From: an uncultured Lachnospiraceae bacterium
GTDB lineage: Bacteria > Bacillota > Clostridia > Lachnospirales > Lachnospiraceae
Direction: 5' to 3'
NCBI GenBank assembly: GCA_910584325.1
Contig: CAJTZH010000088.1
Coordinates: forward strand, 1-10,141
Length of the DNA stretch: 10,141 nt
Numbering within the stretch: position 1 is the stretch's first letter; each line of letters begins with the position of its first letter. Positions 1 to 6,808 of this stretch are shown here, in pieces. A model generated the notes under the pieces. The model saw only the letters and a list, made by a program, of their open reading frames with translations. It ran no database searches and was not told the DNA's origin. The position numbers and the translations under genes are program-made.

Positions 1-629
1 TTCATGGCACAACTTACTCTATTATTCCGGATCAGATAGAAGCGGGTACATTTATGTTTGCGGCTGCGGCAACAGGCGGAGACGTGAAGATAAACAATGT
101 CATTCCGAAGCATTTGGAAGCGCTGACGGCGAAGCTTGTTGAGATAGGCTGTATAGTTGAGGAATTTGATGACGCAATCCGGGTAGTTGGCAAACAAAAT
201 CTTCGTTCGACAAATATCAAGACATTGCCGTATCCGGGATTTCCGACAGATATGCAGCCGCAGATGGCGGTTGTGCTGGCGAGGGCGAAAGGAACCAGTG
301 TCATTACGGAGAGTATTTTTGAGAACCGCTTTAAGTATGTGGATGAACTGGCAAGAATGGGCGGTAATATTAAAGTAGAAGGAAATGTTGCGATTATTGA
401 CGGGGTGGAACGTCTGACGGGAGCTTCTGTCAGTGCTCCGGACCTTCGTGCAGGAGCCGCGCTTGTGATTGCGGGTCTTATTGCCGAAGGATACACTCAG
501 ATAGAAGACATTTATTATATTCAGCGGGGATATGAAGCGTTTGACGAGAAGCTTCGGAGTCTTGGCGCAAGGATTGAAACTGTTGACAGTGAAAAGCAGG
601 TTCAGAAATTTAAAGTAGAAGTATGTTAA
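1..629 (+). CDS. murA: UDP-N-acetylglucosamine 1-carboxyvinyltransferase (MurA), C-terminal half, 5' truncated by window edge
   Basis: MurA transfers enolpyruvate from PEP to UDP-GlcNAc, the first committed cytoplasmic step of peptidoglycan synthesis. The reading frame is already open at base 3 and gives about 208 residues before the TAA at 627-629, roughly half of the usual 420 or so residues. Visible family signatures are IPDQIEAGTFMFAAA near the start, YPGFPTDMQPQ (its Asp corresponds to the catalytic Asp305 of E. coli MurA), DLRAGAALVIAGL, and QRGYE near the C-terminus (its Arg corresponds to Arg397). The N-terminal part with the catalytic Cys/Lys lies outside the window. An ATG at base 54 is internal and is not the start. 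Firmicutes often carry two paralogues (murA and murA2/murZ); which one this is cannot be decided here. The gene ends just before a strong hairpin shared with the convergent HD-GYP operon. Confidence 0.96.
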   Translation, partial: HGTTYSIIPDQIEAGTFMFAAAATGGDVKINNVIPKHLEALTAKLVEIGCIVEEFDDAIRVVGKQNLRSTNIKTLPYPGFPTDMQPQMAVVLARAKGTSVITESIFENRFKYVDELARMGGNIKVEGNVAIIDGVERLTGASVSAPDLRAGAALVIAGLIAEGYTQIEDIYYIQRGYEAFDEKLRSLGARIETVDSEKQVQKFKVEVC

Positions 630-642
630 TCAAAATGATTAA
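626..642. repeat. Small perfect inverted repeat overlapping the murA stop codon
   Basis: TTAATCA (626-632) and TGATTAA (636-642) are perfect inverted repeats around AAA. The left arm contains the murA TAA stop (627-629) and the right arm shares two bases with the large terminator stem. It is AT-rich and weak, so it may be incidental. Confidence 0.4.
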
Positions 643-687
643 AGAAAACAGGGTCTGCCGCTTTATGCGGCGGACCCTGTTTTCTTT
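641..687. terminator. Bidirectional intrinsic terminator between murA and the HD-GYP operon
   Basis: Two 21-base arms (641-661 and 667-687) pair around the 5-base loop TTTAT, with a single non-Watson-Crick position. That position is a U.G wobble in the + transcript and an A.C mismatch in the - transcript. The stem core is GC-rich (GGGTCTGCCGC) and is flanked by A-rich and T-rich ends, so each strand reads a hairpin followed by a U-rich run. It lies between convergent genes and overlaps the stop codon of the minus-strand gene (686-688) by two bases. A separate 7-bp AT-only hairpin precedes it (626-642). Confidence 0.9.
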
Positions 688-1765
688 ATATAATTGCTTC
701 GATTTTTAATTCCGGATGTTCATACAAATCGATAAAAGTGTGACCACATTTAAGAAGCGGTTTGGAAGGAGACAGCTTATTGAGCAGTACGACGTCCCCT
801 GTCTGACCATTATTCAGACGAACTGTTGTATTGATATAGGTGGCAACAACATTTTCAAGAAATGGAAGCAGATAATGCGGGTCATATTTGCTGTATCCTT
901 CCGATTCCAGAAATTTAACGACCGTAAACGGACAAATCGGTCCGCGGTACACGCGCTTTGCCGTCATGGCGTCATAGACATCCGCGATGGAAATGATTTT
1001 CGCAAAGGCAGGGATTTTTTTACTGGTAAATCCGTAAGGATAGCCTGTACCGTCGCAACGTTCATGGTGGAACAGGCATGCTTCCTTGATGCGCGGATCG
1101 ATATCCTGCTTTTTTAAATATTGGTATCCGTCCTTTACATGATTTTTGATAATATCATACTCGCCGTCCGTCAATTTGCCGGGTTTCATCAAAATGTGTT
1201 CAGGGGTAGTCAGTTTTCCGATATCGTGAAGGAGACCGCAGAGCGTTAATACCTTGATATCTTCTTCCGGAAATTTAAGCCACTTTCCCATCATGTTCGC
1301 AATCAGCGCAACATTAAGACAGTGGGCAAATGTTACGTCATCAAATTCACGCATATTATGAAGCATATCAAATAAATAAAAACTGTTTTCGGTAGCCTCA
1401 AGAAGAGAACCGGTTTCCTCCAGCAGGGCGTTTGTATCAACAGGCGCATTATGCTTAACAATGTCGTTGATAGCATCATGAAAATCTTCGAGATTCTGTG
1501 TGTATTCTGCTTTAAATGCCTGGAAGTCTGCGCTCTGCTGTACCCGTTCACAGTAAGTCGGTTCTATTCCGTCAATCTTTCGTACTTCATTGTTGTCGTC
1601 GATAACGGCAACCGTTGTAATATTGTATAATCTCAGCTTTTTTATGGAAGCGTTGTCGAGTCTGGTATGTGCGGGAGCAAGAAGCTGACCGGTAGGAGAG
1701 AAAACGTCTTCGGCAATAATCATGCCTGCTTCCAGCTCAAAAACAAATAAGATACTCTTCTGCAT
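686..1765 (-). CDS. HD-GYP domain protein, predicted cyclic-di-GMP phosphodiesterase (downstream paralogue)
   Basis: A 359-residue cytoplasmic protein with no membrane segment. HD-GYP proteins hydrolyse cyclic di-GMP using a metal centre. Residues 1-58 form a small N-terminal module (FELEAGMIIAEDV at 9-21), residues 60-130 a linker, and about 140-305 the HD-GYP domain. The metal-ligand set is present: H148, the HD pair H180-D181 followed by GK, H209, H233-H234 in HHERCDGTGYP (233-243), and D262 in ADVYDAMT. A C-terminal tail of about 50 residues (NNGQTGDVVLLN, then a stretch ending IEAII) is shared with the upstream paralogue. The ATG at 1763-1765 is preceded by AAAGGTG (1774-1780). It is the second gene of a minus-strand operon, 32 bp after its paralogue, and ends inside the shared terminator. 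All expected catalytic residues are visible, so activity is likely; the exact cyclic dinucleotide specificity is inferred from the family. Confidence 0.93.
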   Translation of the reverse strand: MQKSILFVFELEAGMIIAEDVFSPTGQLLAPAHTRLDNASIKKLRLYNITTVAVIDDNNEVRKIDGIEPTYCERVQQSADFQAFKAEYTQNLEDFHDAINDIVKHNAPVDTNALLEETGSLLEATENSFYLFDMLHNMREFDDVTFAHCLNVALIANMMGKWLKFPEEDIKVLTLCGLLHDIGKLTTPEHILMKPGKLTDGEYDIIKNHVKDGYQYLKKQDIDPRIKEACLFHHERCDGTGYPYGFTSKKIPAFAKIISIADVYDAMTAKRVYRGPICPFTVVKFLESEGYSKYDPHYLLPFLENVVATYINTTVRLNNGQTGDVVLLNKLSPSKPLLKCGHTFIDLYEHPELKIEAII

Positions 1766-1797
1766 GGGCGCATCACCTTTCTGTTGATAAAAATCTG

Positions 1798-2931
1798 TTA
1801 AATAATAGTTTCAATTGTGAGGTCGGGAAATTTGCTCAAATCGACAAATTCTTCGCCGCACTTCACCATAGGCTTTGACAGATAGAGTTTGTTTAAGATA
1901 ACAATCTCTCCTTTTCTGCCGTCACTGAGTAAAACACTATTATTTAAGTAAGAAAAGCCTATGTTTTCAAGGAAAGTCATAAGAGACTTTAAGTCGTATT
2001 TGTAAAATCCGTCCTGTTCGAAAATTTCTATCGCTTTAAACGGACAAAGTGCCTGACGATAGGAACGGGGCGAAGTCATCGCGTCATATACATCTGCGAT
2101 AGCAAGAATTTTGGCATATAAGGAAATTTTATTTCCAGAAACGCCGAACGGATAACCTGAACCGTCGCACCGTTCGTGGTGGAGCAGGCATGCCTCTTTA
2201 ATTTTGACATCTAATGGAATATTGCGTATCAATTCATACCCCTTTTTTGGATGTGATTTGATTATTGCAAATTCTTCATCGGTAAGTCTGCCACGTTTGT
2301 TCAGCAATTCGGCGGGAATTTCTGTTTTTCCAAGGTCATGCAGCAGTCCGGCAAGAAGCAGACCGTTTATATCCGCCTCAGGGAGTTTAAGCCACTTTCC
2401 GATAGTTGCGCTGATTAAAGCGACATTCAAGCTGTGTTCGTAGATGGAATCGTCATGAACCGGCATATTGTGAAGCATATCGAAGATATGTATTGTGCTG
2501 CCGTCCATCAGACCTAAAGCGCTGGACACTAACGCATCCGTGTTCAGTTCGTCTCCGTTTTTGATAAAAGAAGAAATGAGCTCATTGATATTGGAGACGG
2601 CGGTGTCATATTTTTCGCAGAAGTTCTTATATTCTGCTCCGGCTTTCAGCTTCTGGACATAGGAGTCCTCCATATTGGCTTTTACGGCCTGTTTTGCTTC
2701 CATATCTTTTCTTGCCAGTTCAATTAATTTGTCAAGGTCGAGTTCCGGTTTTTCAATAGGACCGTCTTCGATAGGAAGCTCCATGATGTTATAAGTCGGA
2801 AGTTTTGATATCATCAGCTCGTTGAGCATGGTATGCTTTGGGAATAATATTGTACCGTTCGCGCGGTATACATCTTCTGCAATAATCATACCAGGTTCCA
2901 GTTCAAAAGAAAATAAAGTCTTTTTTGCCAT
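1798..2931 (-). CDS. HD-GYP domain protein, predicted cyclic-di-GMP phosphodiesterase (promoter-proximal paralogue)
   Basis: A 377-residue cytoplasmic paralogue of the following gene, with the same three-part layout. The N-terminal module is residues 1-56 (FELEPGMIIAEDV at 9-21), followed by a longer charged, probably helical linker (about 60-150). The HD-GYP domain covers about 160-325: H166, H198-D199 with GK at 201-202, H227, HHERCDGSGYP at 251-261, and D280 in IADVYDAMTS. The C-terminal tail (SDGRKGEIVILNKL, ending IETII) matches that of the neighbour. The family degrades c-di-GMP to pGpG/GMP. The ATG at 2929-2931 follows a G-rich GGGGGT site. It is the first gene of the operon, directly downstream of a perfect consensus sigma-A promoter. 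There is no receiver, PAS or membrane domain, so input to the enzyme must come through the N-terminal module or through expression level. Confidence 0.93.
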   Translation of the reverse strand: MAKKTLFSFELEPGMIIAEDVYRANGTILFPKHTMLNELMISKLPTYNIMELPIEDGPIEKPELDLDKLIELARKDMEAKQAVKANMEDSYVQKLKAGAEYKNFCEKYDTAVSNINELISSFIKNGDELNTDALVSSALGLMDGSTIHIFDMLHNMPVHDDSIYEHSLNVALISATIGKWLKLPEADINGLLLAGLLHDLGKTEIPAELLNKRGRLTDEEFAIIKSHPKKGYELIRNIPLDVKIKEACLLHHERCDGSGYPFGVSGNKISLYAKILAIADVYDAMTSPRSYRQALCPFKAIEIFEQDGFYKYDLKSLMTFLENIGFSYLNNSVLLSDGRKGEIVILNKLYLSKPMVKCGEEFVDLSKFPDLTIETII

Positions 2932-2970
2932 TGGCTACCCCCAGTGTGTCAGATTTGTGAAACTGATATA

Positions 2971-2999
2971 ATTATAAGAATTTTTATTAAAAATGTCAA
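2971..2999 (-). promoter_or_regulatory. Consensus sigma-A promoter of the HD-GYP operon
   Basis: Read on the minus strand: TTGACA (plus coordinates 2994-2999), a 17-base spacer (2977-2993), then TATAAT (2971-2976). Both hexamers match the consensus exactly with optimal spacing. A start site near 2964 would give a leader of about 33 nt before the ATG at 2931. The region is very AT-rich. No operator repeats stand out between the promoter and the gene. Confidence 0.88.
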
Positions 3000-3008
3000 T
3001 TAATACTA

Positions 3009-3037
3009 TTGACCTTTATGATAAGTATAGGTATAAT
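3009..3037 (+). promoter_or_regulatory. Sigma-A promoter of the SAM riboswitch-metK unit
   Basis: TTGACC (3009-3014), a 17-base spacer and TATAAT (3032-3037). A start near 3044 places the riboswitch at the very 5' end of the transcript. Its -35 box lies only 9 bp from the -35 box of the divergent HD-GYP promoter (2994-2999). Confidence 0.88.
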
Positions 3038-3063
3038 GTGTTTGTAAACAAAATAGAAAAGTC

Positions 3064-3165
3064 CCTTATTCAGAGTGGTGGAGATACATAGGATCTGTGA
3101 AGCCACGGCAACCCCTGCATTTGGAAGGTGCCAGCCTGAGCGAGTAGTATCGAACAATAAGCGGA
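3064..3165 (+). promoter_or_regulatory. SAM-I (S-box) riboswitch aptamer upstream of metK
   Basis: S-box aptamers bind S-adenosylmethionine and lower expression of methionine/SAM genes when SAM is plentiful. The conserved SAM-I order is visible: P1 5' arm CTTATT (3065-3070), AGAGTGGTGGAGA, a P2 hairpin closed by GTGG and CCAC with GTGAAGCCAC on its 3' side, the hallmark GGCAACC, GGTGC, then the P1 3' arm AATAAG (3156-3161). It sits between a strong promoter and metK, the classic regulon member. The P4 region is less canonical than the rest. Just after P1, bases 3156-3165 can pair at 8 of 10 positions with 3190-3199 inside the terminator hairpin, giving the expected antiterminator when SAM is absent. 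Confidence 0.93.
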
Positions 3166-3186
3166 ACAAAGTATCAGAATGATATG

Positions 3187-3213
3187 AAGTCCACTTAGTG
3201 TAGGACTTTTTTT
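3187..3213 (+). terminator. Riboswitch-controlled intrinsic terminator (expression platform of metK)
   Basis: AAGTCC (3187-3192) pairs with GGACTT (3203-3208) around a 10-base loop, followed by a run of seven T (3207-3213). The 5' arm and loop (3190-3199) overlap the sequence that can pair with the 3' side of aptamer helix P1, so SAM binding should release the terminator. The stem is short, which fits a conditional switch better than a constitutive stop. Confidence 0.88.
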
Positions 3214-3229
3214 ATTTACTTTTATATGC

Positions 3230-3247
3230 AGGGAAGATGAGTTCCCT
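3230..3247 (+). other. Small leader hairpin ahead of the metK ribosome binding site
   Basis: AGGGAA (3230-3235) and TTCCCT (3242-3247) are perfect inverted repeats around a 6-base loop in the metK leader, 19 bases before the AGGAG SD (3267-3271). There is no T run, so it is not a terminator. It may stabilise the leader or be incidental. Confidence 0.4.
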
Positions 3248-3279
3248 ACTTGATTTATTTCAGAAAAGGAGAAGTTACT

Positions 3280-4467
3280 ATGGAAAAACGTTTATTTACT
3301 TCAGAGTCCGTTACCGAAGGACATCCTGACAAAATCTGCGATAATGTATCTGATGCGATTTTAGACGCATTAATGGAACAGGACCCGATGAGCCGTGTTG
3401 CATGTGAGACTTGCACGAATACAGGATTCGTTTTGGTTATGGGAGAAATTACCAGCAAGGCGAATGTGGATTTTACACAGATTGTTCGTGATACCGTTAA
3501 GGAAATCGGATATGATTCTTCGGAAAAAGGGTTCGACGCAAATACCTGTGCGGTTATGATTGCTTTGGACAAGCAGTCGGCAGATATTGCAATGGGGGTT
3601 GATAAGGCGCTTGAAGCGAAGAACGGTGAGATGACGGATGCGCAGATTGACGCTACCGGCGCGGGAGACCAGGGCATGATGTTTGGTTTTGCAACGAACG
3701 AGACCGAAGAATATATGCCATATCCGATTGCGCTTGCCCATAAGCTTTCCAGACAGCTTACCAAAGTTCGTAAAGACGGAACGCTTTCTTACTTAAGACC
3801 TGACGGAAAGACACAGGTAACGGTAGAGTATGACGACAATGATAAGCCGGTAAGGCTGGATGCGATTGTTGTTTCATCACAGCATGCGGCAGAGGTGTCA
3901 CAGGAGCAGATTCATGCGGACATTAGGAAGCATGTTATTGACGCGATTGTCGACCCTAAGATGGTTGATGAAAATACAAAGATTTTTATTAATCCGACTG
4001 GAAGATTCGTAATCGGCGGACCAAACGGCGATTCCGGACTTACGGGACGTAAGATTATTGTTGATACTTACGGCGGATATGCCCGTCATGGCGGCGGAGC
4101 ATTTTCCGGTAAAGACTGCACAAAGGTTGACCGTTCTGCGGCGTACGCAGCCCGTTATGTTGCTAAGAACATTGTTGCGGCAGGTCTTGCCGAGCGTTGT
4201 GAGATTCAGCTTTCTTATGCTATCGGCGTTGCGCATCCGACTTCCGTCATGGTAGATACTTTCGGAACAGGAAAAGTTTCCGATGAGAAGCTTGTCGAAA
4301 TTATTCGTGAGAATTTTGATTTAAGACCTGCGGGAATTATCAAAATGCTTGATTTAAGAAGACCTATCTATAAGCAGACGGCAGCTTACGGACATTTCGG
4401 ACGTACAGATTTAAATCTTCCTTGGGAAGAATTAAATAAAGTCGATACATTAAAGAAATATTTATAA
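3280..4467 (+). CDS. metK: S-adenosylmethionine synthetase (methionine adenosyltransferase)
   Basis: MetK makes S-adenosylmethionine from methionine and ATP in the cytoplasm, releasing phosphate and pyrophosphate; the enzyme is usually a tetramer. From the ATG at 3280 the protein is 395 residues, the normal length. Signatures are GHPDKICDNVSDAILD (14-29, with the catalytic His15), GAGDQGMMFG (127-136), the glycine-rich loop GGGAFSGKD (271-279), and DLRRPIYKQTAAYGHFGR near the C-terminus. I chose ATG 3280 because AGGAG (3267-3271) lies 8 bases upstream and the protein then begins MEKRLFTSESVTEGHPDK as in the family. A TTG at 3250 in the same frame would add ten residues across the SD and is unlikely. 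It is under SAM riboswitch control and is transcribed alone, ending in a strong terminator at 4506-4557. Confidence 0.98.
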   Translation: MEKRLFTSESVTEGHPDKICDNVSDAILDALMEQDPMSRVACETCTNTGFVLVMGEITSKANVDFTQIVRDTVKEIGYDSSEKGFDANTCAVMIALDKQSADIAMGVDKALEAKNGEMTDAQIDATGAGDQGMMFGFATNETEEYMPYPIALAHKLSRQLTKVRKDGTLSYLRPDGKTQVTVEYDDNDKPVRLDAIVVSSQHAAEVSQEQIHADIRKHVIDAIVDPKMVDENTKIFINPTGRFVIGGPNGDSGLTGRKIIVDTYGGYARHGGGAFSGKDCTKVDRSAAYAARYVAKNIVAAGLAERCEIQLSYAIGVAHPTSVMVDTFGTGKVSDEKLVEIIRENFDLRPAGIIKMLDLRRPIYKQTAAYGHFGRTDLNLPWEELNKVDTLKKYL

Positions 4468-4505
4468 GCAGAGTAAAGAGATACGACGACTGTATCAAAA
4501 ATTAT

Positions 4506-4557
4506 AAACCGTTTCATTTACTATTTTTTGAAAAATGGTAGGTGGAGCGGTTTTTTT
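4506..4557 (+). terminator. Strong + strand intrinsic terminator after metK
   Basis: Bases 4506-4528 and 4531-4553 form a 23-base-pair stem in the + transcript, and a run of T (4551-4557) follows the outer part. Five of the 23 pairs are not Watson-Crick, and all five are U.G wobbles in the + strand RNA. On the opposite strand they would be A.C mismatches, so the structure is directional. The innermost pairs must open because only two bases separate the arms. Confidence 0.88.
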
Positions 4558-4565
4558 ATAAAAAT

Positions 4566-4598
4566 TTTACAAATTGTATAATTATTCTGTGGTACAAT
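4566..4598 (+). promoter_or_regulatory. Candidate promoter of the histidine kinase operon
   Basis: An extended -10 element, TGG TACAAT (4590-4598), lies 31 bases before the GTG start at 4630. The best -35-like hexamer, TTTACA (4566-4571), is 21 bases from the -10, which is longer than usual; the TG extension may compensate. An alternative -10, TATAAT at 4577-4582, has no good -35 because the metK terminator occupies that position. A promoter is needed here since a strong terminator precedes the operon. Confidence 0.45.
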
Positions 4599-4629
4599 AG
4601 GGGGAGAAGCGCAGGAGAAGGTGTATAGA

Positions 4630-6123
4630 GTGAAGTTAAAGACAAGATTAAAGCTATCTTTTTTCATAATGGCTCTTTTGCCGTTAATTCTATGTTTTGC
4701 CGTGACATACGCATTATTATGTTATCAGGCAAGCGGTATTAATCATTATTACGAGATTGAGGGTACTACATTTGAGTCATTATCCAATCCCATAGAGATT
4801 TTAACGAAGGTAGTGGACCGGCTGCATGCCGACCTGGAGATTAAACTTGCACAAAATCCTGACATTTTGTTGGATGCGGTATACTTAAAAGAGCTGGAAG
4901 CGGCGCTGGAGATAAAATCAACGGACCTTGTGGTAAGAAAAAACGGTGAATATGTTTACCTCAGTGAAGGAATTGAGACAGAAGAGGCAAGAAAAATCCT
5001 TCCGGATTACGGTGATTTAAACAGTATCAGTGATAACGCGCTTTACTACAGCGGATTAAAGAAATGTATTGTCCGTCAGATTGATATGAAAAATGAGAAC
5101 GGCGATTTATATTCGGTATCACTGATTACATATTTAAGCGACATTGCGCCGAAACTGAGAAGATTTTACTTAGAAAGCTTCAGCTCAATTGTTGTTGTAC
5201 TGATTCTGATTAGTCTGGTAATGACGATATGGATATACCGTGCGACCGTTATTCCGCTAAATAAGTTGAAAGAAGCGACACAGAATATTGCGGCAGGGAA
5301 TCTTGATTTTGTGATTGAGACAGCGGGAAATGACGAGTTTGGCGAGCTTTGCCGGGACTTTGAATTTATGAGGCAGAAATTAAAAGAGACGGCAAAGGAG
5401 AATATACAGGCAGATAGAGAGAGCAAGGAATTAATCAGCAATATATCCCATGATTTAAAGACGCCGATAACAGCGATTAAGGGATATGTGGAAGGAATAC
5501 GGGACGGCGTGGCTGTTACGGAGGAGAAGCGGGATAAATACCTCAAAACAATTTATAATAAAGCGATTGAAATGGACCGGCTGATTGACGAACTGACGCT
5601 TTACTCCAAAATCGATACGAATAAAATTCCGTATTCATTCAATAAACTGTCGGTCAGGGAGTTTTTTGAGGATTGCAGCGACAGTCTTTCCGTGGAGCTG
5701 GAGTCAAGGGGAATTGACTTTTATTTTGAAAATATGCTTGAGCAGGACGTGGATTTTATTGCCGATTCCGAGAAATTAAGCCGTGTCATTAATAATATAA
5801 TCAGCAATTCGATAAAATATCATGCCGACCGGAAGACAAAAATAAGTCTGCGGCTAAAGGACGAAGGTGATTTTATACGGGTTGAGCTGGGGGATAACGG
5901 AAAGGGAATCAGTAAAACGGATTTACCATACATTTTTGACAGAATGTACAGGGCGGATACATCCCGGAACTCTGCTACCGGCGGGAGCGGAATTGGTCTT
6001 GCCATAGTAAAGAAGATTGTCGAGGACCACGGCGGAAGAATCTGGGCGGAGAGTAAGGAAGGCGAGGGAACGACCATGTGCTTTGTATTAAGAAAATATA
6101 TAGGAGGTGTAGGCCATGACTAG
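4630..6123 (+). CDS. Membrane sensor histidine kinase (HAMP-HisKA-HATPase)
   Basis: About 497 residues. Transmembrane helix 1 (about 9-31), an extracytoplasmic sensor region of about 150 residues that I do not recognise, and transmembrane helix 2 (about 183-203) precede a HAMP linker (about 204-257) and the kinase core. The H box NISHDLKTP contains the phospho-accepting His274. The N box has N389 and N393 (NIISNSIKY), the G1 box is DNGKGIS (D422), the F box YIFDRMYRAD, and the G2 box GGSGIGLAIVKK. All catalytic boxes are intact. There are two possible GTG starts. 4621 lies only 3 bases after AGGAG (4613-4617), while 4630 has AAGGTG (4618-4623) at 6 bases, so I prefer 4630; the difference is three residues. 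It autophosphorylates and passes phosphate to the regulator encoded next, which overlaps it by 8 bases. The stimulus is unknown. Confidence 0.95.
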   Translation: MKLKTRLKLSFFIMALLPLILCFAVTYALLCYQASGINHYYEIEGTTFESLSNPIEILTKVVDRLHADLEIKLAQNPDILLDAVYLKELEAALEIKSTDLVVRKNGEYVYLSEGIETEEARKILPDYGDLNSISDNALYYSGLKKCIVRQIDMKNENGDLYSVSLITYLSDIAPKLRRFYLESFSSIVVVLILISLVMTIWIYRATVIPLNKLKEATQNIAAGNLDFVIETAGNDEFGELCRDFEFMRQKLKETAKENIQADRESKELISNISHDLKTPITAIKGYVEGIRDGVAVTEEKRDKYLKTIYNKAIEMDRLIDELTLYSKIDTNKIPYSFNKLSVREFFEDCSDSLSVELESRGIDFYFENMLEQDVDFIADSEKLSRVINNIISNSIKYHADRKTKISLRLKDEGDFIRVELGDNGKGISKTDLPYIFDRMYRADTSRNSATGGSGIGLAIVKKIVEDHGGRIWAESKEGEGTTMCFVLRKYIGGVGHD

Positions 6124-6808
6124 GATATTAATTATTGAAGACGAGGAGTCCATCGCGGAACTGGAAAAGGATTATCTGGAAGTAAACGGGTATGAGGCGG
6201 TGGTGGAGAGCCGCGGAGACGCAGGACTTCTGCGGGTTATAAAAGAGGATTTTGATTTGGTAATACTGGATGTTATGCTTCCGGGTATGAATGGGCTGCA
6301 GGTGTGCAGTGAGATTCGCAATGTTAAGGATATTCCGATATTAATGGTTTCTGCCAAAAAAGAAGAGATTGATAAAATCCGCGGTCTCGGTTTAGGAGCG
6401 GATGATTACATAACGAAGCCGTTTAGTCCAAGCGAGCTTGTGGCGAGAGTGAAAGCGCATCTGGCAAGATATGACCGTCTTGTAAGCAGCAGCGTGCCTG
6501 TCAAAAATAAGATTATAGAAATCCGCGGGTTAAAGATTGACAGTGATGCCCGCAGGGTTTTTCTCAACGGGGAAGAAAAGCAGCTTACGGCAAGAGAATA
6601 TGATATGCTATTATATTTTGTGCAGAATCCCAACAAAGCAATCCCCAAAAAAGAATTGTTTTCGGCGGTTTGGGGGATGGAGTCCTTTGGAGATATCTCT
6701 ACGGTTACGGTGCATATTAATAAATTAAGGGATAAAATCGAATTTGACAGCGCGAATCCGCAGTTTATTGAAACAGTGTGGGGCGTCGGATACCGGTTTA
6801 AGTTATAA
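6116..6808 (+). CDS. OmpR-family response regulator (receiver plus winged helix)
   Basis: A 230-residue DNA-binding regulator. The receiver domain (1-115) has the acidic pair E8-D9/E10, the phospho-acceptor D52 in VILDVMLPGMNG, the switch residue S79 and the conserved K101 in ITKPFSP. The winged-helix domain (about 130-230) carries LTAREYDMLLYF, the recognition-helix region STVTVHINKLRDKI, and the terminal TVWGVGYRF hairpin typical of OmpR/PhoB regulators. The ATG at 6116 lies inside the end of the kinase gene (8-base overlap), with AGGAGG at 6102-6107. It is the cognate partner of that kinase. Target genes cannot be read from this window, though the kinase operon itself is a plausible target. 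Confidence 0.96.
   Translation: MTRILIIEDEESIAELEKDYLEVNGYEAVVESRGDAGLLRVIKEDFDLVILDVMLPGMNGLQVCSEIRNVKDIPILMVSAKKEEIDKIRGLGLGADDYITKPFSPSELVARVKAHLARYDRLVSSSVPVKNKIIEIRGLKIDSDARRVFLNGEEKQLTAREYDMLLYFVQNPNKAIPKKELFSAVWGMESFGDISTVTVHINKLRDKIEFDSANPQFIETVWGVGYRFKL

Noticed and set aside
32..496. 154-codon minus-strand open frame at the left edge
   Set aside because: Antisense to murA, with low-complexity Ser/Ala-rich translation typical of a shadow frame.
716..1117. 133-codon + strand open frame
   Set aside because: It lies entirely antisense to the downstream HD-GYP gene, whose protein has clear family motifs. Its translation resembles no known protein and it has no SD.
1840..1851. Spo0A-box-like TTTGTCGAT on the minus strand about 75 bases upstream of the second HD-GYP gene
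   Set aside because: It encodes part of the conserved C-terminal tail (EFVDLSKFPD) of the first HD-GYP protein, and no promoter is visible next to it.
3250..3279. Upstream TTG start for metK
   Set aside because: It would translate through the AGGAG ribosome binding site and add residues not found in the family; ATG 3280 has the well-spaced SD.
3255..3764. 169-codon minus-strand open frame across metK, and smaller ones at 3370-3741 and 3898-4236
   Set aside because: Antisense shadows of the highly conserved metK coding sequence.
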